DNA of 57,236 nucleotides, taken from contig CALIIW010000132.1 in the NCBI GenBank assembly GCA_938018185.1, positions 1 through 57,236 of the forward strand. The letters run 5' to 3'. The first letter of the stretch is position 1. The number at the start of each line of letters is the position of its first letter. Position numbers and translations under genes: made by a program. The notes under the pieces were generated by a model. The model was not told the origin of the DNA. It saw only the letters and a program-made list of their open reading frames with translations, and did no database searches. The DNA is from an uncultured Saprospiraceae bacterium. Lineage in GTDB: Bacteria > Bacteroidota > Bacteroidia > Chitinophagales > Saprospiraceae. This document shows, in pieces, positions 17,153 to 25,681 of the stretch.

Positions 17153-17811
17153 TACACATTGAGATAAGACATCAAAGAATCATACCGCTCTTTAACAGTA
17201 TCAAAGACTTCTGTCTCTTGAAAGGAATACTTGATCTTGTAGGAATATCGCTCGAAATTGGCGATGATGTTGTGAATCTGATTCTTGTTGATTTTAAGTG
17301 TAACATCCATCACTGTTTCATCCAAATTGGTGGTGATAAAAGAACTTAAAATAACGCCTCCTTCTGCTTCAACAATTTGAGAAATTTCAGCCATGGAGTA
17401 ATCTGACTTAACTATTTCTAAGACTACTATACTCCCTGGTTCTGAAAAAGAACCTGTTTCTGCAAAAAATTTGATCAGATCACTCTGGGTGATTACACCG
17501 ACATAATTATTATCCTCATCCACAACAGGAATGATAGTCAGTTTATGTTCATTTAAAAGTCTCATGACTTCATATAGATGCTCATCATCTTGAACCGAAG
17601 CTTTTGTTAGAGCAAGGCTATAAGAGCCAATGGCTTCAGAGATGTCTGAGTCCATGATATCTTGGTCAGATATCAAACCTAAAAGTTGTTCGTTATTTAC
17701 GATAGGAAAATGATTGACATTATAGTCACTCATAGAACCAAGTGCAAACTCTCCAGTATCTGAAGTTTTGAGTGGAACGATCGTCTTTGATATTAATGTC
17801 TTCGCTAACAT
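17152..17811 (-). CDS. CBS-pair protein with C-terminal ACT-like domain (AcuB-like)
   Basis: A 219 aa cytoplasmic protein. Two CBS domains span about 5-120: VNHFPIVNNEQLLGLISDQD in the first, then KLTIIPVVDEDNNYVGVITQ and SDLIKFF in the second. An ACT-like segment follows (about 128-195; GSIVVLEIVKSDYSMAEISQ). CBS pairs bind adenosyl compounds, so this is probably a nucleotide-sensing regulator. The architecture resembles AcuB, but no acetoin genes are nearby. It lies upstream of polA on the same strand, separated by 148 bases of repeats. Confidence 0.8.
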   Translation of the reverse strand: MLAKTLISKTIVPLKTSDTGEFALGSMSDYNVNHFPIVNNEQLLGLISDQDIMDSDISEAIGSYSLALTKASVQDDEHLYEVMRLLNEHKLTIIPVVDEDNNYVGVITQSDLIKFFAETGSFSEPGSIVVLEIVKSDYSMAEISQIVEAEGGVILSSFITTNLDETVMDVTLKINKNQIHNIIANFERYSYKIKYSFQETEVFDTVKERYDSLMSYLNV

Positions 17812-18002
17812 GAATGCTTGTTCAATCTTTTAAGATTCTTTTACTTATAACGATTGATTTCTCAATTCGTTTGCAATATGCCTGTTAATTACTGTTAAAA
17901 GTAATATGATAATTAAAATAATCCACCTAGATGGGGAAAATATTTATTAGGTAGAAGGTTGGTGATTCGTTTAATACCACTTATGCTAGTGATTGGCATT
18001 AC

Positions 18003-18839
18003 TTATCTGAGTAATTTCTGCTTTTGTACGGCAAATTCCTCCTCTGTAAGTAAACCTTTATCTCTAAGTTCGCCCAATTTTTTTAATTGGTCAAGTAAAT
18101 TATTCGATTCTGGGATAATTCTTTGTATTTCAGGTTCTGCTGCTTTTTTCGTATCAGGTTTGTTCAATCTGTACCCATTTTTTGCAAATTGTTCAAATTC
18201 TGCTTGTATGCGAAGAAAAGCTAATGCGTCATGATCTTTTATCCTTTTAAAATCAACAAACCCATACTCTACTGCCTTGTCCAAATGAAATAAGGCATTT
18301 TCTGCTTGCTCTGAAATAGAATAGGCACAGGCAAGATTAAAATGTACGGCTATGTCTTTATAGTATACTTGTAGAGATTTTTTAAAAGATTCTATAGCAG
18401 CTAAAAATTCAAATTCTTTGTATTTGGCGATACCATCTAACTTATGAACATTTTTTAAAGGCGACTTCGCTCTTGTTCCAGAAGGCGTCTTGATGTTCAT
18501 TTTTCGTATGCGCATCTCTTCTGATCTAATAGCAGCCAGCTCTTCTGCTTCTCTCCTTCTTCTCTTCTCCACAGCACGTCTTCGATCAAAATCGGTGTTG
18601 TCATCTTCTCTGAAGTTTATATCTAAAAATTCCCTATTGTATTTGAAATCGAATTTCTCTTCATCTTGCGAAAGCAAAATGATGCCGTCAATAAATGATA
18701 CCATGGCAGCAAGAGGAGCAAAACATATATAAACGATTCCTAGACCAATTTGACCCAAATAGAATCTATGTAGCCCTAACCAGCCACCAAAAAATGCCAA
18801 CAGTGCTGCTGATGTTTTATCTTTTCTTTTTCTTGCCAC
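18003..18839 (-). CDS. TM2 - TPR - SHOCT membrane protein
   Basis: A 278 aa protein in three parts. The N-terminal TM2-type pair of helices (about 10-55) shows KTSAALLAFFGGWLGLHRFY and LGQIGLGIVYICFAPLAAMV. A basic/charged linker (about 85-130) follows. Then comes a TPR-like region (IAKYKEFEFLAAIESFKKSL; VHFNLACAYSISEQAENALF) and a C-terminal SHOCT motif (LDQLKKLGELRDKGLLTEEE). SHOCT motifs are thought to mediate oligomerisation or nucleic-acid contact (family knowledge, weak). It is a paralogue of the gene directly upstream, from which it is separated by one base. Function is unknown. Confidence 0.75.
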   Translation of the reverse strand: MARKRKDKTSAALLAFFGGWLGLHRFYLGQIGLGIVYICFAPLAAMVSFIDGIILLSQDEEKFDFKYNREFLDINFREDDNTDFDRRRAVEKRRRREAEELAAIRSEEMRIRKMNIKTPSGTRAKSPLKNVHKLDGIAKYKEFEFLAAIESFKKSLQVYYKDIAVHFNLACAYSISEQAENALFHLDKAVEYGFVDFKRIKDHDALAFLRIQAEFEQFAKNGYRLNKPDTKKAAEPEIQRIIPESNNLLDQLKKLGELRDKGLLTEEEFAVQKQKLLR

Positions 18840-18840
18840 T

Positions 18841-19587
18841 TTATCTTAGGATCTTTTTTTTCTGTGTTACAAACTCTTCTTCAGTTAGAACGCCTTTTTC
18901 TCTTAATTCTTGTAATCTATTTAGTTGTTCTAATAAATTTGCATCTATTCCTTCCACTACTTGGGTTTTCTTTGGTCCAGCTCCACCGCCTCCCAATCTA
19001 AAACCATTTGCTTTAAATGCTTCATACGATGGTTGGATTCTCAAATATGCTAAAGCATCATGGCTACTGATTTTATCAAAATCCTTAAAACCGTTGGCTA
19101 TTGCTTTGTCTAAATGAAAATAAGCCTTGTCCACATTTTCATCTAAAGAATAAGCTGCTGCTAAATTAAAATGAATGGCGTTATCATTTGGCTCAATGGT
19201 CAATGCTTTTTCAAAATCTTCTATTGCCCCTTTATAGTCGTACTCCTTAAACTTAGTGATACCAGATTTCTTGAAAGGATTTCTTTTAGGAAAGGATCTC
19301 TTTGGTATTCCAGTTCTCCGCCTTATTTCTTCTCTCCTTTTTTGCTCAGCTCTTTGCCTTGCCATGTCGGCTTCTTTTCTAGCTCTTTCTCGATCTGTAT
19401 TGTAGCGAGTATTTGGAACCCTTCTATTTCTATTTCTTTGGGCAGAACTAGGATTTTTAGACATGATAGAATTCACGACAAAGTAAAAAATGACAAAAGG
19501 TATGGCTGCACCAATACCTCCATTCATTAAAGCCATGAATATAATAAATCCAAAAAAAGCATTAAAAGGGCTGTTACGATTCTTCAT
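18841..19587 (-). CDS. TPR - SHOCT membrane protein, paralogue of its downstream neighbour
   Basis: A 248 aa protein whose C-terminal two thirds match the downstream paralogue: SHDALAYLRIQPSYEAFKAN here against DHDALAFLRIQAEFEQFAKN there, and both end in a SHOCT motif (LNRLQELREKGVLTEEEF). The N-terminal membrane part differs: instead of a TM2 domain it has one hydrophobic region (AFFGFIIFMALMNGGIGAAI then PFVIFYFVVNSI, about 9-41), followed by an Arg-rich linker (about 50-100). The two genes form an operon with a one-base gap, consistent with a tandem duplication followed by replacement of the membrane module. Role unknown. Confidence 0.75.
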   Translation of the reverse strand: MKNRNSPFNAFFGFIIFMALMNGGIGAAIPFVIFYFVVNSIMSKNPSSAQRNRNRRVPNTRYNTDRERARKEADMARQRAEQKRREEIRRRTGIPKRSFPKRNPFKKSGITKFKEYDYKGAIEDFEKALTIEPNDNAIHFNLAAAYSLDENVDKAYFHLDKAIANGFKDFDKISSHDALAYLRIQPSYEAFKANGFRLGGGGAGPKKTQVVEGIDANLLEQLNRLQELREKGVLTEEEFVTQKKKILR

Positions 19588-19672
19588 TAGTCTATTGTAC
19601 TTAATTTTTCACTTCTATACTGTAAAAGTATCAATTGTATTGCATTCTATTATTACATCTTAGCTGTTAATA

Positions 19673-20812
19673 TCATTCTGCCTCTCCCAAAATTACCTCA
19701 GTTTCTTTAACTTCATCATTTCTGAGCACCCAAACAGGTATTTTATCGCCAGGTAGGTAACGTTCAAGAGCTAAGGTCAGGTCATTAAGATTTTCAATCT
19801 TCTCTGTATCGATGGCTACTATAATATCTCCTAAAACCATTTGTCCGGTATTATTTCGGTATGTTGGTCTTAGTTCTGCAATTGCAGCTGGTCCATTTTG
19901 CAATACATTTATAATTAAAACGCCAGTCTTACCTATACGTTTTAAAAAACTATTTGGTGCGATTTCAACACCCAAAGTAGCACGCTTTATCTTTCCGTAC
20001 TGTATCAAATCTGGTACGATCCACTTTACAGCATCTACAGGAATAGAAAACCCAATTCCAGCATAAGATCCTGAAGTAGAAAAAATTGCTGTATTTACTC
20101 CTATCAAGTCTCCAGCAGAATCCAATAATGGCCCTCCTGAATTCCCTGGATTTATAGCTGCATCCGTTTGTATAACATCTCGAATCGGTACATCTGACAC
20201 AGAAGTAATCTCTCTTCCCAAAGCTGAAATTATTCCTTTTGTCAAAGTTTGATCAAAACCAAAGGGATTGCCTATCGCAAAAACTGATTGCCCCACTAAT
20301 AGATCATAAGACCTTCCTCTTGGTAGCGGATACAATTGTTCAACGGGTACTTCAATTTTCAAGACGGCCAGATCTTTATCTGGAGCTTTTCCAATCAAAG
20401 TTGCATCCCATGTTGTGCCATCCGCAAGTGTCACTGTTGCTCTATCTGCACCTTCTAATACATGCCAATTTGTAACTACGTGCCCCTGCTCATCCCAAAT
20501 AAATCCTGATCCAGACCCTCTAGGAATCTCCATGAGATTTCTTGTGTAATAATCTTTACGAACATTCGTAGTAGTGATATAAGTCACCGATTTTGCAGCT
20601 TTATCAAAGAGTTCAATATTCCGCTGCTCCTCAGCCGTAAATTTACGCTCCACTATTGGAGCCTTAGCAACTGCTTCCAATTTGGTCGGGGCTTCTGTTA
20701 TTGTTTCTGGAATTGAAATGGCGTTTTTTTCCCCACTTTTAGAAAAGGAACCAAACAAAAATCCAAAAGCCAAAAGGATTAACCCTGTTGCGATTTTTAA
20801 AATGTTTTTCAT
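19673..20812 (-). CDS. HtrA/DegP-like serine protease with one PDZ domain
   Basis: A 379 aa envelope protease. An N-terminal signal anchor (about 4-23, ILKIATGLILLAFGFLFGSF) precedes the trypsin-like domain. The complete triad is visible: His in VVTNWHVLEG, Asp in APDKDLAVLKI and Ser in NPGNSGGPLLDS. A single PDZ domain follows (about 280-375, FLKRIGKTGVLIINVLQNGP). One PDZ and a membrane anchor make it DegS/HhoA-like rather than the two-PDZ DegP. It degrades or senses misfolded envelope proteins. It follows mtaB by five bases on the minus strand and is probably its operon partner. Confidence 0.9.
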   Translation of the reverse strand: MKNILKIATGLILLAFGFLFGSFSKSGEKNAISIPETITEAPTKLEAVAKAPIVERKFTAEEQRNIELFDKAAKSVTYITTTNVRKDYYTRNLMEIPRGSGSGFIWDEQGHVVTNWHVLEGADRATVTLADGTTWDATLIGKAPDKDLAVLKIEVPVEQLYPLPRGRSYDLLVGQSVFAIGNPFGFDQTLTKGIISALGREITSVSDVPIRDVIQTDAAINPGNSGGPLLDSAGDLIGVNTAIFSTSGSYAGIGFSIPVDAVKWIVPDLIQYGKIKRATLGVEIAPNSFLKRIGKTGVLIINVLQNGPAAIAELRPTYRNNTGQMVLGDIIVAIDTEKIENLNDLTLALERYLPGDKIPVWVLRNDEVKETEVILGEAE

Positions 20813-20817
20813 GTGAA

Positions 20818-22176
20818 TTATTTAATAAGCTCCAATTTGCTATTTTCTACGAAAGAAGCAGAAATATTTCCATGATCGTTGATATTTATCAGACGAACGT
20901 CAGCGATTGTATTAATTAAGCCCTCTTGAAAGGGAATTTCAATCTTCAAATAGTTGTCTGTAAAACCAGTAAGGAAATTCTTATTCTTATGTGCTTCAAA
21001 CAATACAGCTCTGTGAGAGTTTAAAAATTGAGCATAAAAATGCCTTTGCTTCTTTTCCGAAAGGATGCTCAACATCCGATTTCTTTCCTTCCTTTCTCCC
21101 ATCGGCACGACATTATCCATATCAAATGCTGGTGTATTCTTCCGCTCTGAATAGGTAAAAACATGCAAATAGGAAATGTCTAATCCATTTATAAAATCAT
21201 ATGACTCCAAAAAATCTTCTTTACTTTCTCCTGGAAAACCAACAATTACATCTACGCCTATACAACAATGAGGCATCAAAGATTTTATCTTTTCTACCCT
21301 TTGCTGATAAAGTTCTCTTTTATAACGTCGCTTCATTTGGCGAAGCTGCTTATTATTTCCAGACTGCAATGGCATGTGAAAATGCGGGACAAACAACTTC
21401 GACTTACTTACAAATTCTATAATTTCGTCTGTACACAAATTCGGCTCGATGGAAGATATCCTAATCCTCTTTATCCCTTTAACTTCATCCAATGCTTTGA
21501 TCAAATCAATAAATAAATCTTCTTTTTTAGATCTGATGCCTTCTATAACTTCTGTGCCTACCCCAAAGTCCCCAATATTGACTCCAGTCAACACAATTTC
21601 TTTCACACCCATTTCTGCAATTTGCTGGGCATTTTCTACAATGCTCTCAACTGTATTTGATCTAGATCTTCCCCTTGCTAGAGGAATGGTACAAAAGGTG
21701 CATTTATAGTCGCATCCATCTTGCACTTTCAAAAAGGATCTTGTTCTATCCCCAAAGGAAAAAGAATTTATAAAACTACTTGCTTCTTTAACTTCCCCTG
21801 CCTGAACCATTCCCTTATCAGCAGCTTTTTCTAAGCCGTCTACAAAATCCAGAATTTTAAACTTTTCTGCAGCACCTAAAACTAGATCTACCCCTTCGAT
21901 CTCAGCTATTTCCTGTGGCTTCAATTGTGCATAACAACCTATCACTATAACCTTAGCAGCAGGTCTTACGCGCAAAGCTTGTCTTACAATTTTTCTGCAT
22001 TTTTTATCTGCAAAGTCGGTAACAGAGCAGGTATTAATTACATAAATATCTGCTCCATCTTCAAACTTATTTACGCCATAACCAGCATCTTCGAAAAGTC
22101 TGCCTATGGAGGAAGTTTCAGAATAGTTAAGTTTACAACCAAGTGTATAAAAAGCTACAGATTTGGGCGTTGCCAT
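20818..22176 (-). CDS. mtaB: tRNA t6A37 methylthiotransferase MtaB
   Basis: A radical-SAM methylthiotransferase that converts N6-threonylcarbamoyladenosine-37 of tRNA to its 2-methylthio form. Start set at ATG 22176 (MATPKSVAFYTLGCKLNYSE), since the UPF0004 domain begins there; an upstream ATG at 22197 adds seven residues. Landmarks: the N-terminal cluster domain with TLGCKLN, NTCSVTDFADKKCR and VIGCYAQ; the radical-SAM cluster CDYKCTFCTIPLARG; and a C-terminal TRAM-like part. CKLN in place of CQMN and the length (452 aa) favour MtaB over MiaB or RimO. The htrA-like gene follows after five bases. Confidence 0.9.
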   Translation of the reverse strand: MATPKSVAFYTLGCKLNYSETSSIGRLFEDAGYGVNKFEDGADIYVINTCSVTDFADKKCRKIVRQALRVRPAAKVIVIGCYAQLKPQEIAEIEGVDLVLGAAEKFKILDFVDGLEKAADKGMVQAGEVKEASSFINSFSFGDRTRSFLKVQDGCDYKCTFCTIPLARGRSRSNTVESIVENAQQIAEMGVKEIVLTGVNIGDFGVGTEVIEGIRSKKEDLFIDLIKALDEVKGIKRIRISSIEPNLCTDEIIEFVSKSKLFVPHFHMPLQSGNNKQLRQMKRRYKRELYQQRVEKIKSLMPHCCIGVDVIVGFPGESKEDFLESYDFINGLDISYLHVFTYSERKNTPAFDMDNVVPMGERKERNRMLSILSEKKQRHFYAQFLNSHRAVLFEAHKNKNFLTGFTDNYLKIEIPFQEGLINTIADVRLININDHGNISASFVENSKLELIK

Positions 22177-22264
22177 ATCATTGTTTTGTACTTGCAAAGT
22201 TAGAATTTTGCTGTGAAATAAGCAGCAAGTAGGCCCAGGACTAGCTTTAGGTTTTTAAAATGCT

Positions 22265-22272
22265 TACTTTTG
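22265..22272 (+). promoter_or_regulatory. Candidate -7 box for the TlpA-like gene
   Basis: TACTTTTG is an exact TAnnTTTG match 28 bases before the ATG at 22301. No TTG occurs at the expected -33 position, so only half of the promoter is supported. Confidence 0.35.
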
Positions 22273-22300
22273 CATACAACACTCAATAAATCAAAGGATT

Positions 22301-23296
22301 ATGTATAAATTAATTCGAATATTAAGTTTGCTAATTGCTTGTTTTTATTGCCTTTCGGCGAATTCTCAGCAAGTAACTAAGCAATTTGATATTAATTCAT
22401 CTACTGTATTTAAGGACAAAAATGACAATACCATTTCCTTTGATACCTTTTTGGATTGGACCTCAGGTCAAGGATATTCAATAAATCCTGTATTTGATGA
22501 TCTTGGCGTTTTGAAGCACATTATGGTTCTAGAGCCTTCCACAGCAAATGTGGCAATTAGTAGCAATGAATTTGGAAGCACACCTGAATTGGTTGAAAAA
22601 ACGCCTCCTTCTTTTGATGCTTATGATATGAATGGCCATTTCATTTCAAATGAAAATTTCTACAATAAAGTCGTGGTTTTAAAATTTTGGTTTTCTGCTT
22701 GCAAACCATGTTTAGATGAAATTCCATTGCTTAATAATCTTGTTACCCAATATTCCAATAATCCAGATGTTATTTTTTTAGCACCTTCCTTAGACAAGGT
22801 TGCAAGCATACAAGACTGTCTTCAAAGACATCCTTTCAACTATACCGTTTTGCCAGATGCCTCAGACATAGCACATGCCTATAATGTCTTGGGATATCCC
22901 ACACATGTAGTTATAAACCGTACGGGAAAAGTTGAAGCTGTTTTTCAAGGTGTTAATCATCGCTTAGATCTTAAATTGGCTGCCGCTATTGATAAAGGTC
23001 TAAGTCGAACTGGTTCTGACCCTATCACAAAGCAAACACTTCCAATACGAGAACAAGTGCAGACAGACGTCATGACCACGAAGTCACCCTACGCTAGAAA
23101 TGCTGTTATTTCTTCAAGTGATCCAGAAGAAGTGTTAGAAATAAATCCTGACTCTATTATTTTGGATGAAGAAAACAATCTAGTACCTTTTTCTAAGTTT
23201 ATAGAATTAATGAATTCAAAAAAGTATGAATTAGAACCAGGTAAAGATGCTATAGGAAATAAAATTATCCGTTTAGTAAATACTTCAAAAAGATAA
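22301..23296 (+). CDS. Secreted TlpA-like thioredoxin protein flanked by duplicated modules
   Basis: A 331 aa protein with a signal peptide (to about residue 22, YCLSANSQ). The central domain (about 97-235) is a TlpA/ResA-type thioredoxin fold: FWFSACKPCLDEIPLLNNL has the redox pair CKPC, and LGYPTHVVINRTGK holds the cis-Pro. A roughly 35-residue module precedes it (residues 35-69) and recurs after it (285-319). Aligned without gaps the two share D, N, F, F, Y, P, D and G at identical spacing. It probably reduces or isomerises periplasmic disulfides; the partner is unknown. The lipoprotein gene at 23347 follows. Confidence 0.8.
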   Translation: MYKLIRILSLLIACFYCLSANSQQVTKQFDINSSTVFKDKNDNTISFDTFLDWTSGQGYSINPVFDDLGVLKHIMVLEPSTANVAISSNEFGSTPELVEKTPPSFDAYDMNGHFISNENFYNKVVVLKFWFSACKPCLDEIPLLNNLVTQYSNNPDVIFLAPSLDKVASIQDCLQRHPFNYTVLPDASDIAHAYNVLGYPTHVVINRTGKVEAVFQGVNHRLDLKLAAAIDKGLSRTGSDPITKQTLPIREQVQTDVMTTKSPYARNAVISSSDPEEVLEINPDSIILDEENNLVPFSKFIELMNSKKYELEPGKDAIGNKIIRLVNTSKR

Positions 23297-23346
23297 TCAA
23301 GGCTAGCTCAAAATAAAACATTACATTTATTGATCAATTATTGATT

Positions 23347-23730
23347 ATGAAAAGTAAGTCCTGTATTCTTTTATCGCTTCTCTGTATAATTTCTTTTTCT
23401 TGCCAAACAGATGCAGGAACAAAAGAAACAAAAAATCAAACTCAAATTTCAAAGGAAATAGATTACCCCAGTGTTGCTCAAAAAATATGTGATTGTGTTG
23501 CCCCACTTGCCGAAATAAATAAAGAAGTAGAATTCATGGTAAAAGCAGATCGCAAAGATGAGGCCATGAACTTATTGGAAGAGGTCCAAAAACGCAATGA
23601 AACGACAGAGGCTTGTCTTGATAAAATAGAAAAAGAATATCCTAATGCGGGCCTTATAGAAAGCAAGATGATCACCTCGCTACTTGCAAAGAAATGTCCT
23701 GCCACTGCAGAATTTTTAATGAATCTTTAA
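23347..23730 (+). CDS. Small lipoprotein of unknown function, 127 aa
   Basis: Start placed at ATG 23347 (MKSKSCILLSLLCII); the frame also allows a TTG two codons earlier. The signal ends in a lipobox (ISFSC). The mature part is helical and charged and contains four further Cys (CDCVAPLAEINKE, EACLDKIEKEY, AKKCPATAEFL). Spaced Cys with helices suggests disulfide-stapled helices. It is 50 bases downstream of the TlpA-like gene, so it could be a substrate or partner of that oxidoreductase (inference). It converges on rsgA with an 8-base gap. Confidence 0.7.
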   Translation: MKSKSCILLSLLCIISFSCQTDAGTKETKNQTQISKEIDYPSVAQKICDCVAPLAEINKEVEFMVKADRKDEAMNLLEEVQKRNETTEACLDKIEKEYPNAGLIESKMITSLLAKKCPATAEFLMNL

Positions 23731-23738
23731 TTTCTAAG

Positions 23739-24686
23739 CTACATATCCTTATGTAATTCCCAACTATTTTGATCTTCAATTCCTTGAAGGATGCTCAAAT
23801 AATTTGAATATCGAGTCTCTGCAATTTCCCCATTTTCTAAGGCCAACTTTACAGCACATTTTGGCTCATTGCGATGGGTACAATTTCCAAATTTACAATC
23901 TTGAGAGAGGATGAAAAACTCTTTAAAATTATGGGCCACATCTTGTCCATTCAAATTATTGAATCCTAAGGTCTTTATACCGGGTGTATCAATGATCTGC
24001 CCTCCAAAAGAGAGTTCAAACATTTCAGCATAGGTCGTGGTATGCATGCCCTTTCCAGTGTAATCCGAAATATCGCCAGTCTTTAAATCAATATTCTTTT
24101 CGATACTATTAACTAGGGTCGATTTGCCTACTCCAGATTGCCCACAGATCAAAGAGGTCTTATCTTTTAAGATACTGATCATCTCTCCAACACCATCACC
24201 TTTTATGGCAGAAACCAGATGCACTTTGTATCCAATATTTTCATACACAGACTTTAAATATTCATAGGTTTCTAAATCTGCCTCTTCTAAAAGGTCTGAT
24301 TTATTCACTATAATAACAACAGGTATATTATGTGGCTCCGTCATTAAAAGAACACGATCAATGAATCCCCATTTTAAGGAAGGCTGTTTTATAGAAACTA
24401 ACAATATCGCTTGATCTACATTGCTGGCAATTAAATGGAGGAAATGTTTCTTTCTTGGAGATTGCCTGACTACATAATTTCTTCTGGACAAAATCTTTTT
24501 GATCAATCCTTTTTGCTCATCTTGCTCCAGCTCTATCATGACCTGATCTCCAACAGCAACAGGATTGGTCAACTTCATTCCGTTCAAGCGAAACTTGCCT
24601 ACCATTCTACATTCAACAAAATTGCCGGCCTCCATTTGGACGGTGTAAAATGCTCCTGTCGATCTTATTACTAATCCTTTCTCCAT
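23739..24686 (-). CDS. rsgA: Ribosome small-subunit-dependent GTPase A
   Basis: A circularly permuted GTPase that checks and releases late 30S assembly intermediates. The 315 aa order is an N-terminal OB fold (about 1-75, MEKGLVIRSTGAFYTVQMEA), then G4 (IVNKSDLL), G5 (SAIKGDG), G1 (CGQSGVGKSTLVNSI), G2 region (TTTYAEM) and G3 (IDTPGIKTLGF). A zinc-binding C-terminal domain with CKFGNCTHRNEPKC (Cys-Cys-His-Cys) follows. All motifs are intact. The upstream YceI gene on the same strand is separated by a terminator, so rsgA probably has its own promoter. Confidence 0.95.
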   Translation of the reverse strand: MEKGLVIRSTGAFYTVQMEAGNFVECRMVGKFRLNGMKLTNPVAVGDQVMIELEQDEQKGLIKKILSRRNYVVRQSPRKKHFLHLIASNVDQAILLVSIKQPSLKWGFIDRVLLMTEPHNIPVVIIVNKSDLLEEADLETYEYLKSVYENIGYKVHLVSAIKGDGVGEMISILKDKTSLICGQSGVGKSTLVNSIEKNIDLKTGDISDYTGKGMHTTTYAEMFELSFGGQIIDTPGIKTLGFNNLNGQDVAHNFKEFFILSQDCKFGNCTHRNEPKCAVKLALENGEIAETRYSNYLSILQGIEDQNSWELHKDM

Positions 24687-24692
24687 ATGATA

Positions 24693-24724
24693 TAAAAAAA
24701 GCCCACCAGTTATTTGGTGAGCTT
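24693..24724 (-). terminator. Rho-independent terminator after the YceI gene
   Basis: On the minus strand AGCTCACCA pairs with TGGTGGGCT around a 6-nt loop, followed by seven T. It lies 20 bases after the YceI stop and just before the rsgA start, separating the two transcripts. Confidence 0.85.
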
Positions 24725-24743
24725 TTCATTTTAACAATTTATC

Positions 24744-25409
24744 TTATTGTGCAGTTCCCCTTAAATTAACTATTAGAGAAACATCATCATTAATTACATA
24801 TTCTTTTGCTACACCAGCAATGGTCTTATTATTGTAAACGATGCCCCAGTCGTTTCTATTGATATTAAACTCTGGAGTAACTGCAGCAAAATTTCCTTTC
24901 CCAATATTCAAATCAGCATTAAAACTAACACTCTTAGATACACCCTTCAATTTTAAATTGCCTGTAACCTTATGTGTTACGTTTGCTGTACCACTTACTT
25001 TTTCACAAGCAGTAACAGTAAATGTACCCTTGCCATGTGTTCCAACATCAAAGAAATCTGGTGACTTCAAATGTCCTTCTAATTTACCTTTCATGTCACC
25101 TTCTAGATCTGTAACAGTCAAACTATTCATATCAATCACGAAACTACCTGCTTCGATGTTTCCATCCTTGATACTAATTGAACCATCACTAATAGAAAAT
25201 TTCCCTTGGTGCTTATCTCCAACTACTTTAGATCCAGTCCAAGTGACAGAACTAGCTGCAGGATTAATCTTATAAGTGCTTGCAGAAGTAGTAGCAACTG
25301 CTGCCTTTGCTGCAGCTCCAGCCTTTGCTGCTCCAGAGTCTTTTTTACAAGAACTCCCTGCTAGAAGGCCTAAAAACAATAGAAAAGTAATAAAATGTAG
25401 ATTTTTCAT
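24744..25409 (-). CDS. YceI-family lipid-binding lipoprotein
   Basis: A 221 aa lipoprotein (lipobox GSSC, Cys21) with an Ala-rich linker (about 25-45) and a complete YceI domain. Landmarks include YKINPAASSVTWTGSKVVGD at the start and HLKSPDFFDVGTHGKGTFT in the middle, and the beta-barrel segments GNLKLKGVSKSVSFNADL and INRNDWGIVYNN. YceI proteins form lipocalin-like barrels that carry isoprenoids or other lipids in the periplasm (family knowledge). It is a single gene with its own terminator. The 272-base divergent region upstream is AT-rich and otherwise empty apart from the sigma-54-like site. Confidence 0.88.
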   Translation of the reverse strand: MKNLHFITFLLFLGLLAGSSCKKDSGAAKAGAAAKAAVATTSASTYKINPAASSVTWTGSKVVGDKHQGKFSISDGSISIKDGNIEAGSFVIDMNSLTVTDLEGDMKGKLEGHLKSPDFFDVGTHGKGTFTVTACEKVSGTANVTHKVTGNLKLKGVSKSVSFNADLNIGKGNFAAVTPEFNINRNDWGIVYNNKTIAGVAKEYVINDDVSLIVNLRGTAQ

Positions 25410-25633
25410 TTAAATTATAAATTTTAATATTTTTATTAAATCTGTTAATATCGCAATATAGGGAAATCGCCACCCGTTGAGATTAATATATGTTAATATT
25501 TATAAGTAAATCAGCTAAATACCTTAATATTCTGTTATTTTGAGTGAAATAGAACTACAGTATCGTTACTTTGAATCAACTTACTCGTTATAAAGAGACT
25601 AAAGGAATGTCGCAATGTCTACTTAATTTTAAG

Positions 25634-25649
25634 TTGGCATCAATTTAGC
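25634..25649 (+). promoter_or_regulatory. Sigma-54-like -24/-12 site before the DUF4783 gene
   Basis: TTGGCATCAATTTAGC keeps the GG and GC dinucleotides exactly 10 bp apart, as sigma-54 promoters do, and the -24 half (TTGGCA) is a good match to TTGGCACG. The -12 half (TAGC) differs from TTGC at one base. It would start transcription about 20 bases before ATG 25682. rpoN is present at 34763. No activator site was recognised. Confidence 0.35.
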
Positions 25650-25681
25650 GTCAATTATTTGGTAATGTAATACTCAATATT

